In this document: positions 1-7,009 of the stretch, piece by piece
Position numbering within the stretch: the stretch's first letter is position 1
How the letters are laid out: each line of letters opens with the position of its first letter
Translations under genes and position numbers: made by a program
The notes under the pieces: generated by a model
The model's database searches: none
The model's input: only the letters and a program-made list of their open reading frames with translations
What the model was told of the DNA's origin: nothing
Origin: Actinomycetes bacterium
GTDB taxonomy: Bacteria; Actinomycetota; Acidimicrobiia; Acidimicrobiales; Microtrichaceae
DNA: 9,804 nt
Reading direction: 5' to 3'
NCBI GenBank assembly: GCA_023437745.1
Contig: JAEZFI010000079.1
Location: 1-9,804, forward strand

Positions 1-165
1 GGTCACGACGAGCTGACCCTGTCGCTCGACGAGCACCCGGAGCGCCTCGACGACCTCGAGGAGCTGCTGCGCCCCTACGGCATCATCGACCTGCAGCGCA
101 CCGGCCGGGTCGCGCTGGCGAAGCTCGAGCGCTCGCCGACGCCCGGCCTGCGCTCGGTGGTCTGA
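1..165 (+). CDS. ilvN: Acetolactate synthase small (regulatory) subunit, C-terminal end only
   Basis: The window opens inside this gene; 54 codons and a TGA stop remain in frame 1. The visible protein contains LLRPYGIIDLQRTGRVALAK, the typical end of IlvN, in which the C-terminal domain closes with an 'RPYGI.E..RTG..AL.RG'-type stretch, followed by a short tail ending LRSVV. IlvN is the regulatory partner of the IlvB catalytic subunit; the holoenzyme condenses pyruvate with pyruvate or 2-oxobutyrate in the first common step of valine, leucine and isoleucine synthesis, and IlvN carries valine feedback control through its ACT domain, which lies upstream of the window. The ilvC gene follows 96 bases later on the same strand, the common ilvB-ilvN-ilvC order. 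The call rests on a short fragment plus this context. Confidence 0.9.
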   Translation, partial: GHDELTLSLDEHPERLDDLEELLRPYGIIDLQRTGRVALAKLERSPTPGLRSVV

Positions 166-189
166 GGGCCTCCCACCCGTCGGCCGCGA

Positions 190-208
190 CGCGGACTCGG
201 AGTCCGCG
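190..208. promoter_or_regulatory. Palindrome over the -35 region of ilvC
   Basis: Bases 190-197 (CGCGGACT) and 201-208 (AGTCCGCG) are perfect inverted repeats around a 3-base centre. In RNA this would be an 8-bp stem with a tri-loop; no T-run follows, so a classical terminator of ilvN is unlikely. The palindrome covers the place where a -35 box would sit for the TACGAT -10 candidate at 221-226. It could be a regulator's operator or an attenuator-like hairpin between ilvN and ilvC. The symmetry is seen; the role is inferred. Confidence 0.4.
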
Positions 209-220
209 CCCGGTGCCACC

Positions 221-226
221 TACGAT
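221..226 (+). promoter_or_regulatory. Candidate -10 box for ilvC (TACGAT)
   Basis: TACGAT fits the actinobacterial TANNNT -10 pattern. Transcription would start near base 233 and give a leader of about 29 bases carrying a GAAGGA ribosome-binding sequence at 242-247. No good TTGACA-like -35 box is seen. A separate ilvC promoter inside an ilvBNC cluster is known in Corynebacterium glutamicum. A second, internal promoter here would let ilvC be expressed apart from ilvBN. Confidence 0.4.
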
Positions 227-261
227 CACGATCCCCACACACGAAGGAACCGATCTCCCCG

Positions 262-1290
<1,029 letters not shown>

Positions 1291-1320
1291 GCCCGCTCGA
1301 CAACCGATCCGTCGGCACCT

Positions 1321-1378
1321 CGGTGCGATCGTGGCCCGCTGCGGGCAGCGGTCGCACCGGGTCCGCGTCCGGGACCCG
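1321..1378 (+). other. Two overlapping hairpins between ilvC and thrB
   Basis: The first structure has an 8-bp perfect outer stem, CGGTGCGA (1321-1328) with TCGCACCG (1352-1359), enclosing an inner palindrome GCCCGC-T-GCGGGC (1334-1346). The second pairs CGGGTCC (1358-1364) with GGACCCG (1372-1378). They share bases 1358-1359, so they compete at the junction. No T-run follows either, so this is at best a weak terminator-like or mRNA-stabilising element behind ilvC. GC-rich DNA forms such stems easily by chance; only the 8-bp outer stem stands out. Confidence 0.3.
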
Positions 1379-1384
1379 TACCCT
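1379..1384 (+). promoter_or_regulatory. Candidate -10 box for thrB (TACCCT), leaderless start
   Basis: TACCCT is separated by exactly six bases (GAGCCG) from the GTG at 1391, the spacing expected when transcription begins at or beside the start codon. No Shine-Dalgarno sequence lies in front of this GTG, which fits leaderless translation as is common in actinobacteria. A convincing -35 box is not visible. The box also supports choosing 1391 over the earlier in-frame GTG at 1331. Confidence 0.4.
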
Positions 1385-1390
1385 GAGCCG

Positions 1391-2221
1391 GTGCACGTCT
1401 CGGCTCCCGCCTCCTCGGCCAACCTCGGCCCGGGCTTCGACTGCCTGGCCCTGGCCGTCGACCTGCCCTTCGAGCTGGCGACCGCGGCCGACGCGCCGCC
1501 GGAGTACCTGGTGGTCGACGAACGGCACCCCGCTGCGGTCGCCTTCGTCGCCGCCGGAGGCGATCCCGCGGTCGAGCTGCGCTGGCGGAGCCCCATCCCG
1601 CCGGGTCGGGGCCTCGGCTTCTCGGGCGCGGCCCGGGTGGCGGGGGCGCACCTGGCCGGACTGCTCGACGGTCTGGACGAGGCGACCGCGCGAGACGGGG
1701 CGTTCCGCGTGGCGGCGGACCTGGAGGGCCACCCCGACAACGCTGCCGCGTCGGCCTACGGCGGACTGACCGTCGCCGCGGGGGAGCAGGTGCTCTCCGT
1801 CCCCGTGCCCGCAGACGTCGCGCTGCTGGCCTGGTCGCCGCCGACGACGACCTCGACCAACAGCTCACGGGCGACCCTGCCCGCCGAGGTGTCGATGGAG
1901 GACGCCGTCTTCTCGCTCGGGCGCGCCGCGCTGTGGGTCGCGGCGATGGCGACCGGCGAGCTGTCCGTGTTGCGCACCGCGTGCCAGGACCGCCTGCACC
2001 AACCCGCGCGACTGGGCGCCCGCGAGGACTCGCGAGCGGTGCTGGAGCACCTGCTCGGTGACGACTCGGTGCTCGCAGCCTGGCTCTCCGGTTCCGGTCC
2101 GACTGTGGCCGCGTTGGTCCCGGCCGGGGCCGAGCACGCCGCGCTCATCGACGGCCTCCCGGGGGAGGGGCACTCGCGAGTCGTGCCCATCTCCGCGTCG
2201 GGTTGCGCCGCACGGGGCTGA
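1391..2221 (+). CDS. thrB: Homoserine kinase (GHMP family), compact form
   Basis: ThrB phosphorylates L-homoserine with ATP, giving O-phosphohomoserine for threonine synthase. With the GTG start at 1391 the protein has 276 residues, somewhat below the usual ~300. GHMP motifs appear in order: PASSANLGPGFD (6-17), the phosphate loop PPGRGLGFSGA (70-80), LEGHPDNAAASAYGGL (111-126, with Glu112 of the metal-binding EGHPDN), and the C-terminal WLSGSGPTVAALV (231-243). DRLHQPAR (200-207) is also typical of homoserine kinases. Odd point: the loop reads GLGFSGA where most family members have GLGSSAA, so the first serine is Phe77; the second serine (78) remains. An earlier in-frame GTG at 1331 would add 20 residues with no family resemblance and would begin inside the hairpin region. 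It follows ilvC by 100 bases and ends 25 bases from a convergent gene, with no clear terminator between. Confidence 0.9.
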   Translation: MHVSAPASSANLGPGFDCLALAVDLPFELATAADAPPEYLVVDERHPAAVAFVAAGGDPAVELRWRSPIPPGRGLGFSGAARVAGAHLAGLLDGLDEATARDGAFRVAADLEGHPDNAAASAYGGLTVAAGEQVLSVPVPADVALLAWSPPTTTSTNSSRATLPAEVSMEDAVFSLGRAALWVAAMATGELSVLRTACQDRLHQPARLGAREDSRAVLEHLLGDDSVLAAWLSGSGPTVAALVPAGAEHAALIDGLPGEGHSRVVPISASGCAARG

Positions 2222-2246
2222 GGCGGCGGATCGGCGGACGCGACGG

Positions 2247-3416
2247 TCAGGGGCAGCTGATCAGGCGCATCTCCACGCCCAGTGGCGGCGTCGTGCGCTG
2301 CACCGAGGTGACGGACCTGGTCAGATCCGGGGTCGCGTGGAACGCCACCCTGCCGCCCCAGCCCTCGTAGAGGGTCGCTGCCAAGGTGCCGATGGCGTCG
2401 GTCGCCGGATCCCAGAGGTAGGCGAACGATGACGGAGAACCCAACCGGTAGAACAGGATCCGACCGCGGTCGTCGACTTCGGCATGGCGGGCGACCTCCC
2501 AACCCGGCGGCAACGGCACCTCCCGCATCGACTGATCGAGGACGTCCCAGAGGTGGAGCTGCTCGTCGGGCACGTTGTCGGTGTACAGGGTCGCCCGGTA
2601 GACGACGTAGCGGCCGTCGTCGCTGACCGCGAGCACTGACTGAAGGCTGACGGGGATTCCCGCTGCGCTCAAGGCGGCGCGGGCCGGAGCCAACGACGAG
2701 CTGGTGCCTGCCGCGAAGTTCCACACGCGCGGATCCTCCGTGCCGCCGACTGACCCGGGTGATTGCGAGTGAGCCGCTGCGGTCATCGATGGCGAGATGG
2801 TGGACCATCCGGGTCCTTCCCAGACCACGTCGCCGCTGTCGAGGTCGGTGACGACGGCGGTGGAGTCCCACTCGAACGGGACGCCACGGTGCACGTCACG
2901 TGTCCACGCGATCCGTTCCCCGTCGCGCGACACGGCGTTCGATGAGGTGAGGAAGCCGTCTTCGGAGAAGCCGAGCGGCGTCACGGACTGGATGGTCGCT
3001 CCGTCCGGGAGGGGCAATGCCGGAGGCGCCAACGAAGTGGTGACGCCCGTGGACGTGTCGATCCGCTCCAGGACGCCCAGGCGGTGCATCACCAGCGCCG
3101 AGCCATCGTCGGTGATGGCCACTCCGCGGAGCCCGTCTCGCGGGACGGTCGTCACGATCGAGCCCGTGTCCGACGGCGCAGTGGTACGCACCGACAGCTG
3201 GTAGTCCTCGCCGACGGTTCGACTCGTGACCAGCCGCTGGCCGTTGGCCGAGATGGCATGTGGCAGCGAGAACAGCGAGGGGTCGGCTGGTTCGAGGACC
3301 TGGTTGGGGCCGCTGCACGGTCCGGACGGACCTCCGGTCGGCGGGGGTGTGCAGGCGGCGCCGGTCGCGCCGACCACCGTGACCAACATCGCGGCGATGC
3401 CGCGTCGGATCCTCAT
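2247..3416 (-). CDS. Putative lipoprotein with beta-propeller (PD40/WD40-like) repeats, function unknown
   Basis: I do not recognise a specific family. The 389-residue protein starts with a signal peptide: basic RIRR, a hydrophobic stretch at 6-20, then GAAC with Cys22 as candidate lipidation site, followed by a Pro/Gly/Thr-rich linker (23-38). The lipobox is weak because position -3 is Gly rather than Leu/Val/Ala. Repeated 'aIS.DG..lvy' hairpins at about 54-65, 100-111, 149-159, 161-172, 263-274 and 313-324 are typical of TolB/PD40 or WD40-like propeller blades, and LHLWDVLDQ (287-295) and YLWDPATD (333-340) also fit blade ends. Cys34 and Cys388, the second-last residue, are the only other cysteines and could form a disulfide closing the propeller. 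The start has a good ribosome-binding sequence (AGGGGA). Codons ending in A or T seem more frequent than in the neighbours. It is probably exported and membrane-anchored; ligand or partner cannot be told. Confidence 0.75.
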   Translation of the reverse strand: MRIRRGIAAMLVTVVGATGAACTPPPTGGPSGPCSGPNQVLEPADPSLFSLPHAISANGQRLVTSRTVGEDYQLSVRTTAPSDTGSIVTTVPRDGLRGVAITDDGSALVMHRLGVLERIDTSTGVTTSLAPPALPLPDGATIQSVTPLGFSEDGFLTSSNAVSRDGERIAWTRDVHRGVPFEWDSTAVVTDLDSGDVVWEGPGWSTISPSMTAAAHSQSPGSVGGTEDPRVWNFAAGTSSSLAPARAALSAAGIPVSLQSVLAVSDDGRYVVYRATLYTDNVPDEQLHLWDVLDQSMREVPLPPGWEVARHAEVDDRGRILFYRLGSPSSFAYLWDPATDAIGTLAATLYEGWGGRVAFHATPDLTRSVTSVQRTTPPLGVEMRLISCP

Positions 3417-3467
3417 CTTCGTCCCCTTTTCGTCCCGGCCTGCGAGCCGCGTCGTCGCCCCATGCCG

Positions 3468-3497
3468 AACCTAGCCACACCCGGCGCCAGATGTGAC
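3468..3497 (-). promoter_or_regulatory. Candidate promoter of the lipoprotein gene
   Basis: Read on the minus strand, TAGGTT (3473 to 3468) fits TANNNT, and GTCACA (3497 to 3492) lies 18 bases upstream and matches TTGACA at four of six places. Transcription would start near 3461, giving a leader of about 45 bases. It is back to back with the metY promoter, only a few bases from the metY palindrome. Confidence 0.35.
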
Positions 3498-3500
3498 GGA

Positions 3501-3533
3501 AGCAATTCCCGACCTTGTTGGTCGGGAATTGCT
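3501..3533. promoter_or_regulatory. Perfect 14-bp inverted repeat, probable operator of metY
   Basis: AGCAATTCCCGACC (3501-3514) and GGTCGGGAATTGCT (3520-3533) are exact reverse complements around a 5-base centre TTGTT. It is the longest perfect palindrome I found in the window and is unusually AT-containing for this genome. It lies over the -35 box of the metY promoter candidate, and no T-run follows, so an operator is more likely than a terminator. Its core, GAC-N7-GTC flanked by CCC and GGG with ATT and AAT beyond, resembles type 1 sites of IscR (Rrf2 family): I count 19 of 25 positions agreeing with the consensus as I remember it. A regulator of cysteine or methionine metabolism from that family would suit metY, but its identity is inference. 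Confidence 0.6.
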
Positions 3534-3543
3534 CGCATAGGGT
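3515..3543 (+). promoter_or_regulatory. Candidate promoter of metY
   Basis: A -35 box TTGTTG (3515-3520) and a -10 box TAGGGT (3538-3543) are separated by exactly 17 bases. The start would be near 3550, leaving a leader of about 23 bases with a strong ribosome-binding sequence GGAG at 3564-3567, five bases before the ATG. The leader is too short for a SAM riboswitch. The -35 box lies at the centre of the palindrome, so a bound protein would block polymerase. Confidence 0.5.
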
Positions 3544-3572
3544 GCCGCTGTCCGATCGACAGAGGAGAGCAG

Positions 3573-4883
3573 ATGAGCGACGAGTGGGGTTTCGACACCC
3601 GCCAGATCCACGCCGGTGCCGAGGCGGATCCGACCACCGGGGCACGCGCCACGCCGATCTACCAGACCACGGCGTACCAGTTCCGCGACACGGAGCACGC
3701 GGCCAACCTCTTCGCGCTCGGAGAGATCGGCAACATCTACACGCGCATCATGAACCCCACCCAGGCGGTGCTCGAGGCTCGCATCGCCAGCCTGGAGGGC
3801 GCACCGGACACGGCGGTCGGCCTGCCCGGCGCGCTGGTGGTCAGCTCGGGCCAGTCGGCCTCGACGCTCGCCATCCTCAACCTGGCCGAGGCGGGCAGCC
3901 ACGTCGTCGCGTCGGCCGCCCTCTACGGCGGCACCTACAACCTCTTCCACTACACCCTGCCGAAGATGGGCATCGACGTGTCCTTCGTCGAGGACCCCGA
4001 CGACCTGGACGCGTGGGCGGCGGCCGTGCGCCCCAACACGAAGGCGTTCTTCGGCGAGACCATCGGCAACCCGAAGAACGACATCCTCGACATCTCCGGC
4101 GTCGCCGAGGTCGCCCATTCCAACGGCGTGCCCCTCATCGTCGACAACACGATCGCGACCCCGTACCTGATCCAGCCGCTGCGCCACGGCGCGGACATCG
4201 TGACGCACTCCGCCACCAAGTTCCTCGGCGGTCACGGCACAGCGATCGCCGGCGTGATCGTCGACGGCGGGAGCTTCGACTTCTCCCAGGGCGACAAGTT
4301 CCCGCAGTTCGTCGACCCGGACCCCAGCTACCACGGCCTCGCCTACTGGCCCGCGCTCGGCGCCGGCTCGTACATCATCAAGGCCCGCGTGCAGCTGCTG
4401 CGCGACATCGGTCCGGCGGTGTCGCCGTTCAACGCGTTCCTGGTCATCCAGGGCATCGAGACCCTGTCGCTGCGCATGGAGCGCCACGTCGCCAACGCGC
4501 AGAAGGTGGCCGAGTTCCTGCAGGGTCACGACCAGGTGGAGTCCGTCGCCTACGCGGGTCTCTCCTCCAGCCCGTGGAACGAGCGCCTCGCGAAGTACGC
4601 GCCCAAGGGCGCGGGCTCCGTCCCCGCATTCGTCATCAAGGGCGGCCTCGAGGCGGGCAAGAAGTTCGTCGAGGCGTTGGAGCTGCACAGCCACCTCGCC
4701 AACATCGGCGACGTGCGTTCGCTGGTGATCCACCCCGCGTCGACGACGCACAGCCAGCTGACCGAGGTCGAGCAGTCCACCACCGGTGTGAACCCCGGCC
4801 TGGTGCGCCTCTCGGTCGGCCTCGAGGACGCGGACGACATCGTCGCCGATCTCGAGAAGGGCTTCGCCGCCGCCCGCTCCTGA
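3573..4883 (+). CDS. metY: O-acetylhomoserine aminocarboxypropyltransferase (sulfhydrylase)
   Basis: MetY is a PLP enzyme of the Cys/Met-metabolism family that makes homocysteine from O-acetylhomoserine and sulfide, with acetate released; homocysteine is then methylated to methionine. The 436 residues are the usual length. Seen in order: the N-terminal WGFDTRQIHAG (5-15), TPIYQTTAYQF (27-37), YTRIMNPT (56-63) with the phosphate-contacting Tyr56/Arg58, SSGQSA (91-96), IVDNTIATPYL (189-199) with Asp191 for the pyridine nitrogen, SATKFLGGHG (213-222) with Schiff-base Lys216, the insert around FPQFVDPDPSYHGL (243-256), and RSLVIHPASTTHSQL (382-396) for the substrate carboxylate. The insert and length favour MetY over the shorter cystathionine gamma-synthase. 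The ATG at 3573 has a strong ribosome-binding sequence; the open frame before it is antisense to the lipoprotein gene. No metX neighbour is visible. The gene ends 15 bases from a convergent gene. Confidence 0.96.
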   Translation: MSDEWGFDTRQIHAGAEADPTTGARATPIYQTTAYQFRDTEHAANLFALGEIGNIYTRIMNPTQAVLEARIASLEGAPDTAVGLPGALVVSSGQSASTLAILNLAEAGSHVVASAALYGGTYNLFHYTLPKMGIDVSFVEDPDDLDAWAAAVRPNTKAFFGETIGNPKNDILDISGVAEVAHSNGVPLIVDNTIATPYLIQPLRHGADIVTHSATKFLGGHGTAIAGVIVDGGSFDFSQGDKFPQFVDPDPSYHGLAYWPALGAGSYIIKARVQLLRDIGPAVSPFNAFLVIQGIETLSLRMERHVANAQKVAEFLQGHDQVESVAYAGLSSSPWNERLAKYAPKGAGSVPAFVIKGGLEAGKKFVEALELHSHLANIGDVRSLVIHPASTTHSQLTEVEQSTTGVNPGLVRLSVGLEDADDIVADLEKGFAAARS

Positions 4884-4898
4884 TCGGGGGAGGAGGGC

Positions 4899-5138
4899 TC
4901 AGCGGTCGATGGCGACCGTGGGTACCCCGTCGGTGACGGTGATGGTCGCGGGCATGCCGATCAGGTCCACGAAGGACCCGATCGGCTCGCTCGCGTCCAG
5001 CGTCACGACCAGCCCCTTGTGCTCGCCGGCGACGATCGTCAGGTGCACCCGTTGCGGGCCGATCTCCTCGACGTCGACCACGAACGCGTCGTAGGCCCCG
5101 TCGGGGAGGTCGGTCGAGGGGCTCGGGTGCTCGCTCAT
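4899..5138 (-). CDS. Small beta-rich protein of unknown function, coupled to the acyl-CoA ligase
   Basis: I do not recognise this 79-residue protein. The chosen ATG (5138) is preceded by GAGGTGAG about six bases upstream, 19 bases after the ligase stop, suggesting one transcript and coupled translation. A longer frame to 5195 would add 19 residues without a visible ribosome-binding sequence and overlap the ligase end. After a polar start (SEHPSPSTDLPDG) come alternating segments that look like beta strands: YDAFVVDVEEI (15-25), RVHLTIVA (29-36), LVVTLDA (42-48), ATITVTDG (63-70) and PTVAID (73-78), with AGEHKG (36-41) between the second and third. This suggests a small barrel or OB-like fold. 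It has no signal peptide, membrane segment or cysteine, is acidic, and is probably cytosolic. Confidence 0.75.
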   Translation of the reverse strand: MSEHPSPSTDLPDGAYDAFVVDVEEIGPQRVHLTIVAGEHKGLVVTLDASEPIGSFVDLIGMPATITVTDGVPTVAIDR

Positions 5139-5157
5139 CCCGCTCACCTCACCACGT

Positions 5158-6894
5158 TCACATGGTCTCGGCGAAGGACACGTGGCCCTCGCCACGCAGC
5201 ACGTTCTTGAGCAGCTTGCCCGAGGCGTTGCGCGGCAGCTTCCCGTCGTGGCGCTCGATGTAGGTGGGCACCTTGAACGAGGCGAGCGCGTCGGCGACCC
5301 AGCGACGGATCTCGTCGTCGTCGATCTGGGCGCCGGGAGCCAGCTCGACGACCGCCTTGACCTCCTCGCCGAGGGTCTCGTGCGGCACGCCGATCACCGC
5401 GGCGTCGGCGATCGAGGGGTGCTCGACGAGCCGGTTCTCGATCTCCACGCAGTACACGTTCTCGCCGCCGCGGATCAGCATGTCCTTGGCCCGGTCCGTG
5501 ATGTAGAGGTAGCCCTCCTCGTCGAGGTGGCCGACGTCGCCGGTGTGCAGCCAGCCGTCGATGACGGTGCTCGCCGTCGCCTCCGGCTTGTTCCAGTAGC
5601 CCGGCATGATGATCGGCCCCCGCAGCAGGACCTCGCCCGTCTGGCCGGGCCCCAGGTGCGAGCCGTCGGGGCCGGCGATCGCGACGTCGACCGTGGGCAT
5701 CGGACGGCCGACCGAGTCGGGCCGGGTGAGCGAGTCGGGACCGGTCAGCACCGTCGCGACCGAGGACGACTCGGTCAGGCCGTAGGCGTTCGTCGTCACC
5801 CGCACGTTCGGGAACGTCTCGCGGATGCGCCGCTGCATCTCCTCGGCCGAAGGTGACCCCCCGAAGCTGACGCTCTGCACGGTCGAGGTGTCGTACTCAT
5901 GGCGGTTCGGCAGCTCGGTCGCGCGCCAGATCATCGTCGGCACGGCGGTCCAGATCGTCACGCCCTCGCGCTCGATCGTCGCCAGCGCGGCGTCGGGGTC
6001 GAACTTGCCCTCGGGCATGACGAGCTTGATGCCGCCCATCATCCCGACGACGAGCGTCGAGTGGCAGCCGGCCACGTGGAACAAGGGGGACGTGAACAGC
6101 GAGACGTGCTGGGTGACCGCCGGCGGCGCCTCCACCCCCTCCTCGGCAGCGACGGCCGCTTGGTACGCGCCGGTCGCGCTCAGCAGGAACACCGTGTTCT
6201 GCAGGTTGGCGACCATCGAGCGGTGGGTGCTGATCGCGCCCTTGGGGCGACCGGTCGTGCCCGACGTGTAGAAGATGACCGCCGGGTCGCCCTCGTCGAT
6301 CTGGACGTCGGGGAAAGTGTCGGTCGGCTCGGCGACCAGCTCGGAGAAGTGCCGCAGCTTCGAGCTGGGGCTGTCGCCCCCGACCTCCTCGGGCGTCGCA
6401 TCGATCAGGTAGACGCGCTCGAGGGTGTCGATGCGGTCGATGTCGCCCGCCACCCGCTCGAAGCGCTTGCGGTCCACCACCAGCACCTTGGCGCCCGAGT
6501 CCTCGAGCCCGTAGACGATCTCGTCCGCGTTCCACCAGCCGTTCAGGCCGACGAGGATCGCCCCGATGTCGACCGTCGCCCAGAAGGTGGTGCACCACTC
6601 CGGGCAGTTCTGGGCCAGGACCGCCACACGGTCGCCCCGGCCGACCCCGGCCGCCATCAAACCGGCGCTGGCGGAGTTCACGCCCGCGAGGAACTCCGAG
6701 AAGGTGATGCGCCGATCGCCGTAGACGATGAACTCCTTGTCGGCGTGTGCGGCGGAGAACTGGGCGACGACCCGGAGGTTCGGGAAGCGGTCCTTGTAGA
6801 CCTTCATCGGGACACCGTCGACGACGTCCTCGACGACCTCGAACTGCCCTCCCGGACCCGTCAGCTGCGCCCGGATCTCGTCCAACGTGATCAT
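5158..6894 (-). CDS. AMP-forming acyl-CoA ligase (class I adenylate-forming enzyme)
   Basis: This enzyme family activates a carboxylic acid with ATP to an acyl-AMP and transfers it to CoA. The 578-residue protein has the full set of ANL motifs: the phosphate loop YTSGTTGRPKGA (209-220), SPLFHVAG (269-276), a binding-pocket stretch ending FGGSPSAEEM (344-353), the adenine motif NAYGLTES (369-376), GWLHTGDVGHLDEEGYLYITDRAKDM (447-472) with Asp453 and Arg468, the hinge just after it, GGENVYCVEIE (476-486), and catalytic Lys560 in RNASGK. It therefore looks active. The sequence does not fix the substrate; fatty, aromatic or steroid-derived acids are all possible, so I give no fadD number. The ATG at 6894 follows AGGGGACAG; a longer in-frame extension to 7464 overlaps serC and is not credible. 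It lies 115 bases behind serC and just ahead of the 79-residue gene. Confidence 0.93.
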   Translation of the reverse strand: MITLDEIRAQLTGPGGQFEVVEDVVDGVPMKVYKDRFPNLRVVAQFSAAHADKEFIVYGDRRITFSEFLAGVNSASAGLMAAGVGRGDRVAVLAQNCPEWCTTFWATVDIGAILVGLNGWWNADEIVYGLEDSGAKVLVVDRKRFERVAGDIDRIDTLERVYLIDATPEEVGGDSPSSKLRHFSELVAEPTDTFPDVQIDEGDPAVIFYTSGTTGRPKGAISTHRSMVANLQNTVFLLSATGAYQAAVAAEEGVEAPPAVTQHVSLFTSPLFHVAGCHSTLVVGMMGGIKLVMPEGKFDPDAALATIEREGVTIWTAVPTMIWRATELPNRHEYDTSTVQSVSFGGSPSAEEMQRRIRETFPNVRVTTNAYGLTESSSVATVLTGPDSLTRPDSVGRPMPTVDVAIAGPDGSHLGPGQTGEVLLRGPIIMPGYWNKPEATASTVIDGWLHTGDVGHLDEEGYLYITDRAKDMLIRGGENVYCVEIENRLVEHPSIADAAVIGVPHETLGEEVKAVVELAPGAQIDDDEIRRWVADALASFKVPTYIERHDGKLPRNASGKLLKNVLRGEGHVSFAETM

Positions 6895-6927
6895 CTGTCC
6901 CCCTGTGCCGTCGTCCGGCCCCGTACC

Positions 6928-7003
6928 CCCGGGGCGCTGGCAGTGGGGAGTCTTCCACTCCCGGGCGCGCCAGGGCCGACAGCTCCGCCGGTGGCGCCCC
7001 GGG
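6928..7003 (-). other. Inverted repeats in the serC-ligase gap
   Basis: The 115-base gap holds a 10-bp inverted repeat, CCCGGGGCGC (6928-6937) and GCGCCCCGGG (6994-7003), enclosing a smaller hairpin GGGAGT/ACTCCC (6946-6951 with 6957-6962) that competes with AGTGG/CCACT (6942-6946 with 6955-6959). Transcribed from serC this could fold into a large stem, but no T-run follows. It may weaken read-through from serC into the ligase gene or stabilise the serC mRNA end. Chance pairing in GC-rich DNA remains possible. Confidence 0.3.
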
Positions 7004-7009
7004 CGGGAG

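Noticed and set aside
166..261. Leader peptide rich in Val/Ile/Leu codons controlling ilvC
   Set aside because: No ATG-initiated small frame with a run of branched-chain codons is present in the ilvN-ilvC gap.
2222..2246. Bidirectional terminators in the convergent gaps after thrB (2222-2246) and after metY (4884-4898)
   Set aside because: The gaps are only 25 and 15 bases and hold no stem with a T-run; termination there is probably Rho-dependent or the transcripts overlap.
3084..3572. N-terminal extension of MetY by 163 residues
   Set aside because: It is antisense to the lipoprotein gene and crosses the metY promoter; the ATG at 3573 has a strong ribosome-binding sequence and the family's normal N-terminus.
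3501..3572. SAM riboswitch or intrinsic terminator before metY
   Set aside because: The predicted leader is only about 23 bases, the hairpin has no T-run, and no multi-helix riboswitch pattern is visible.
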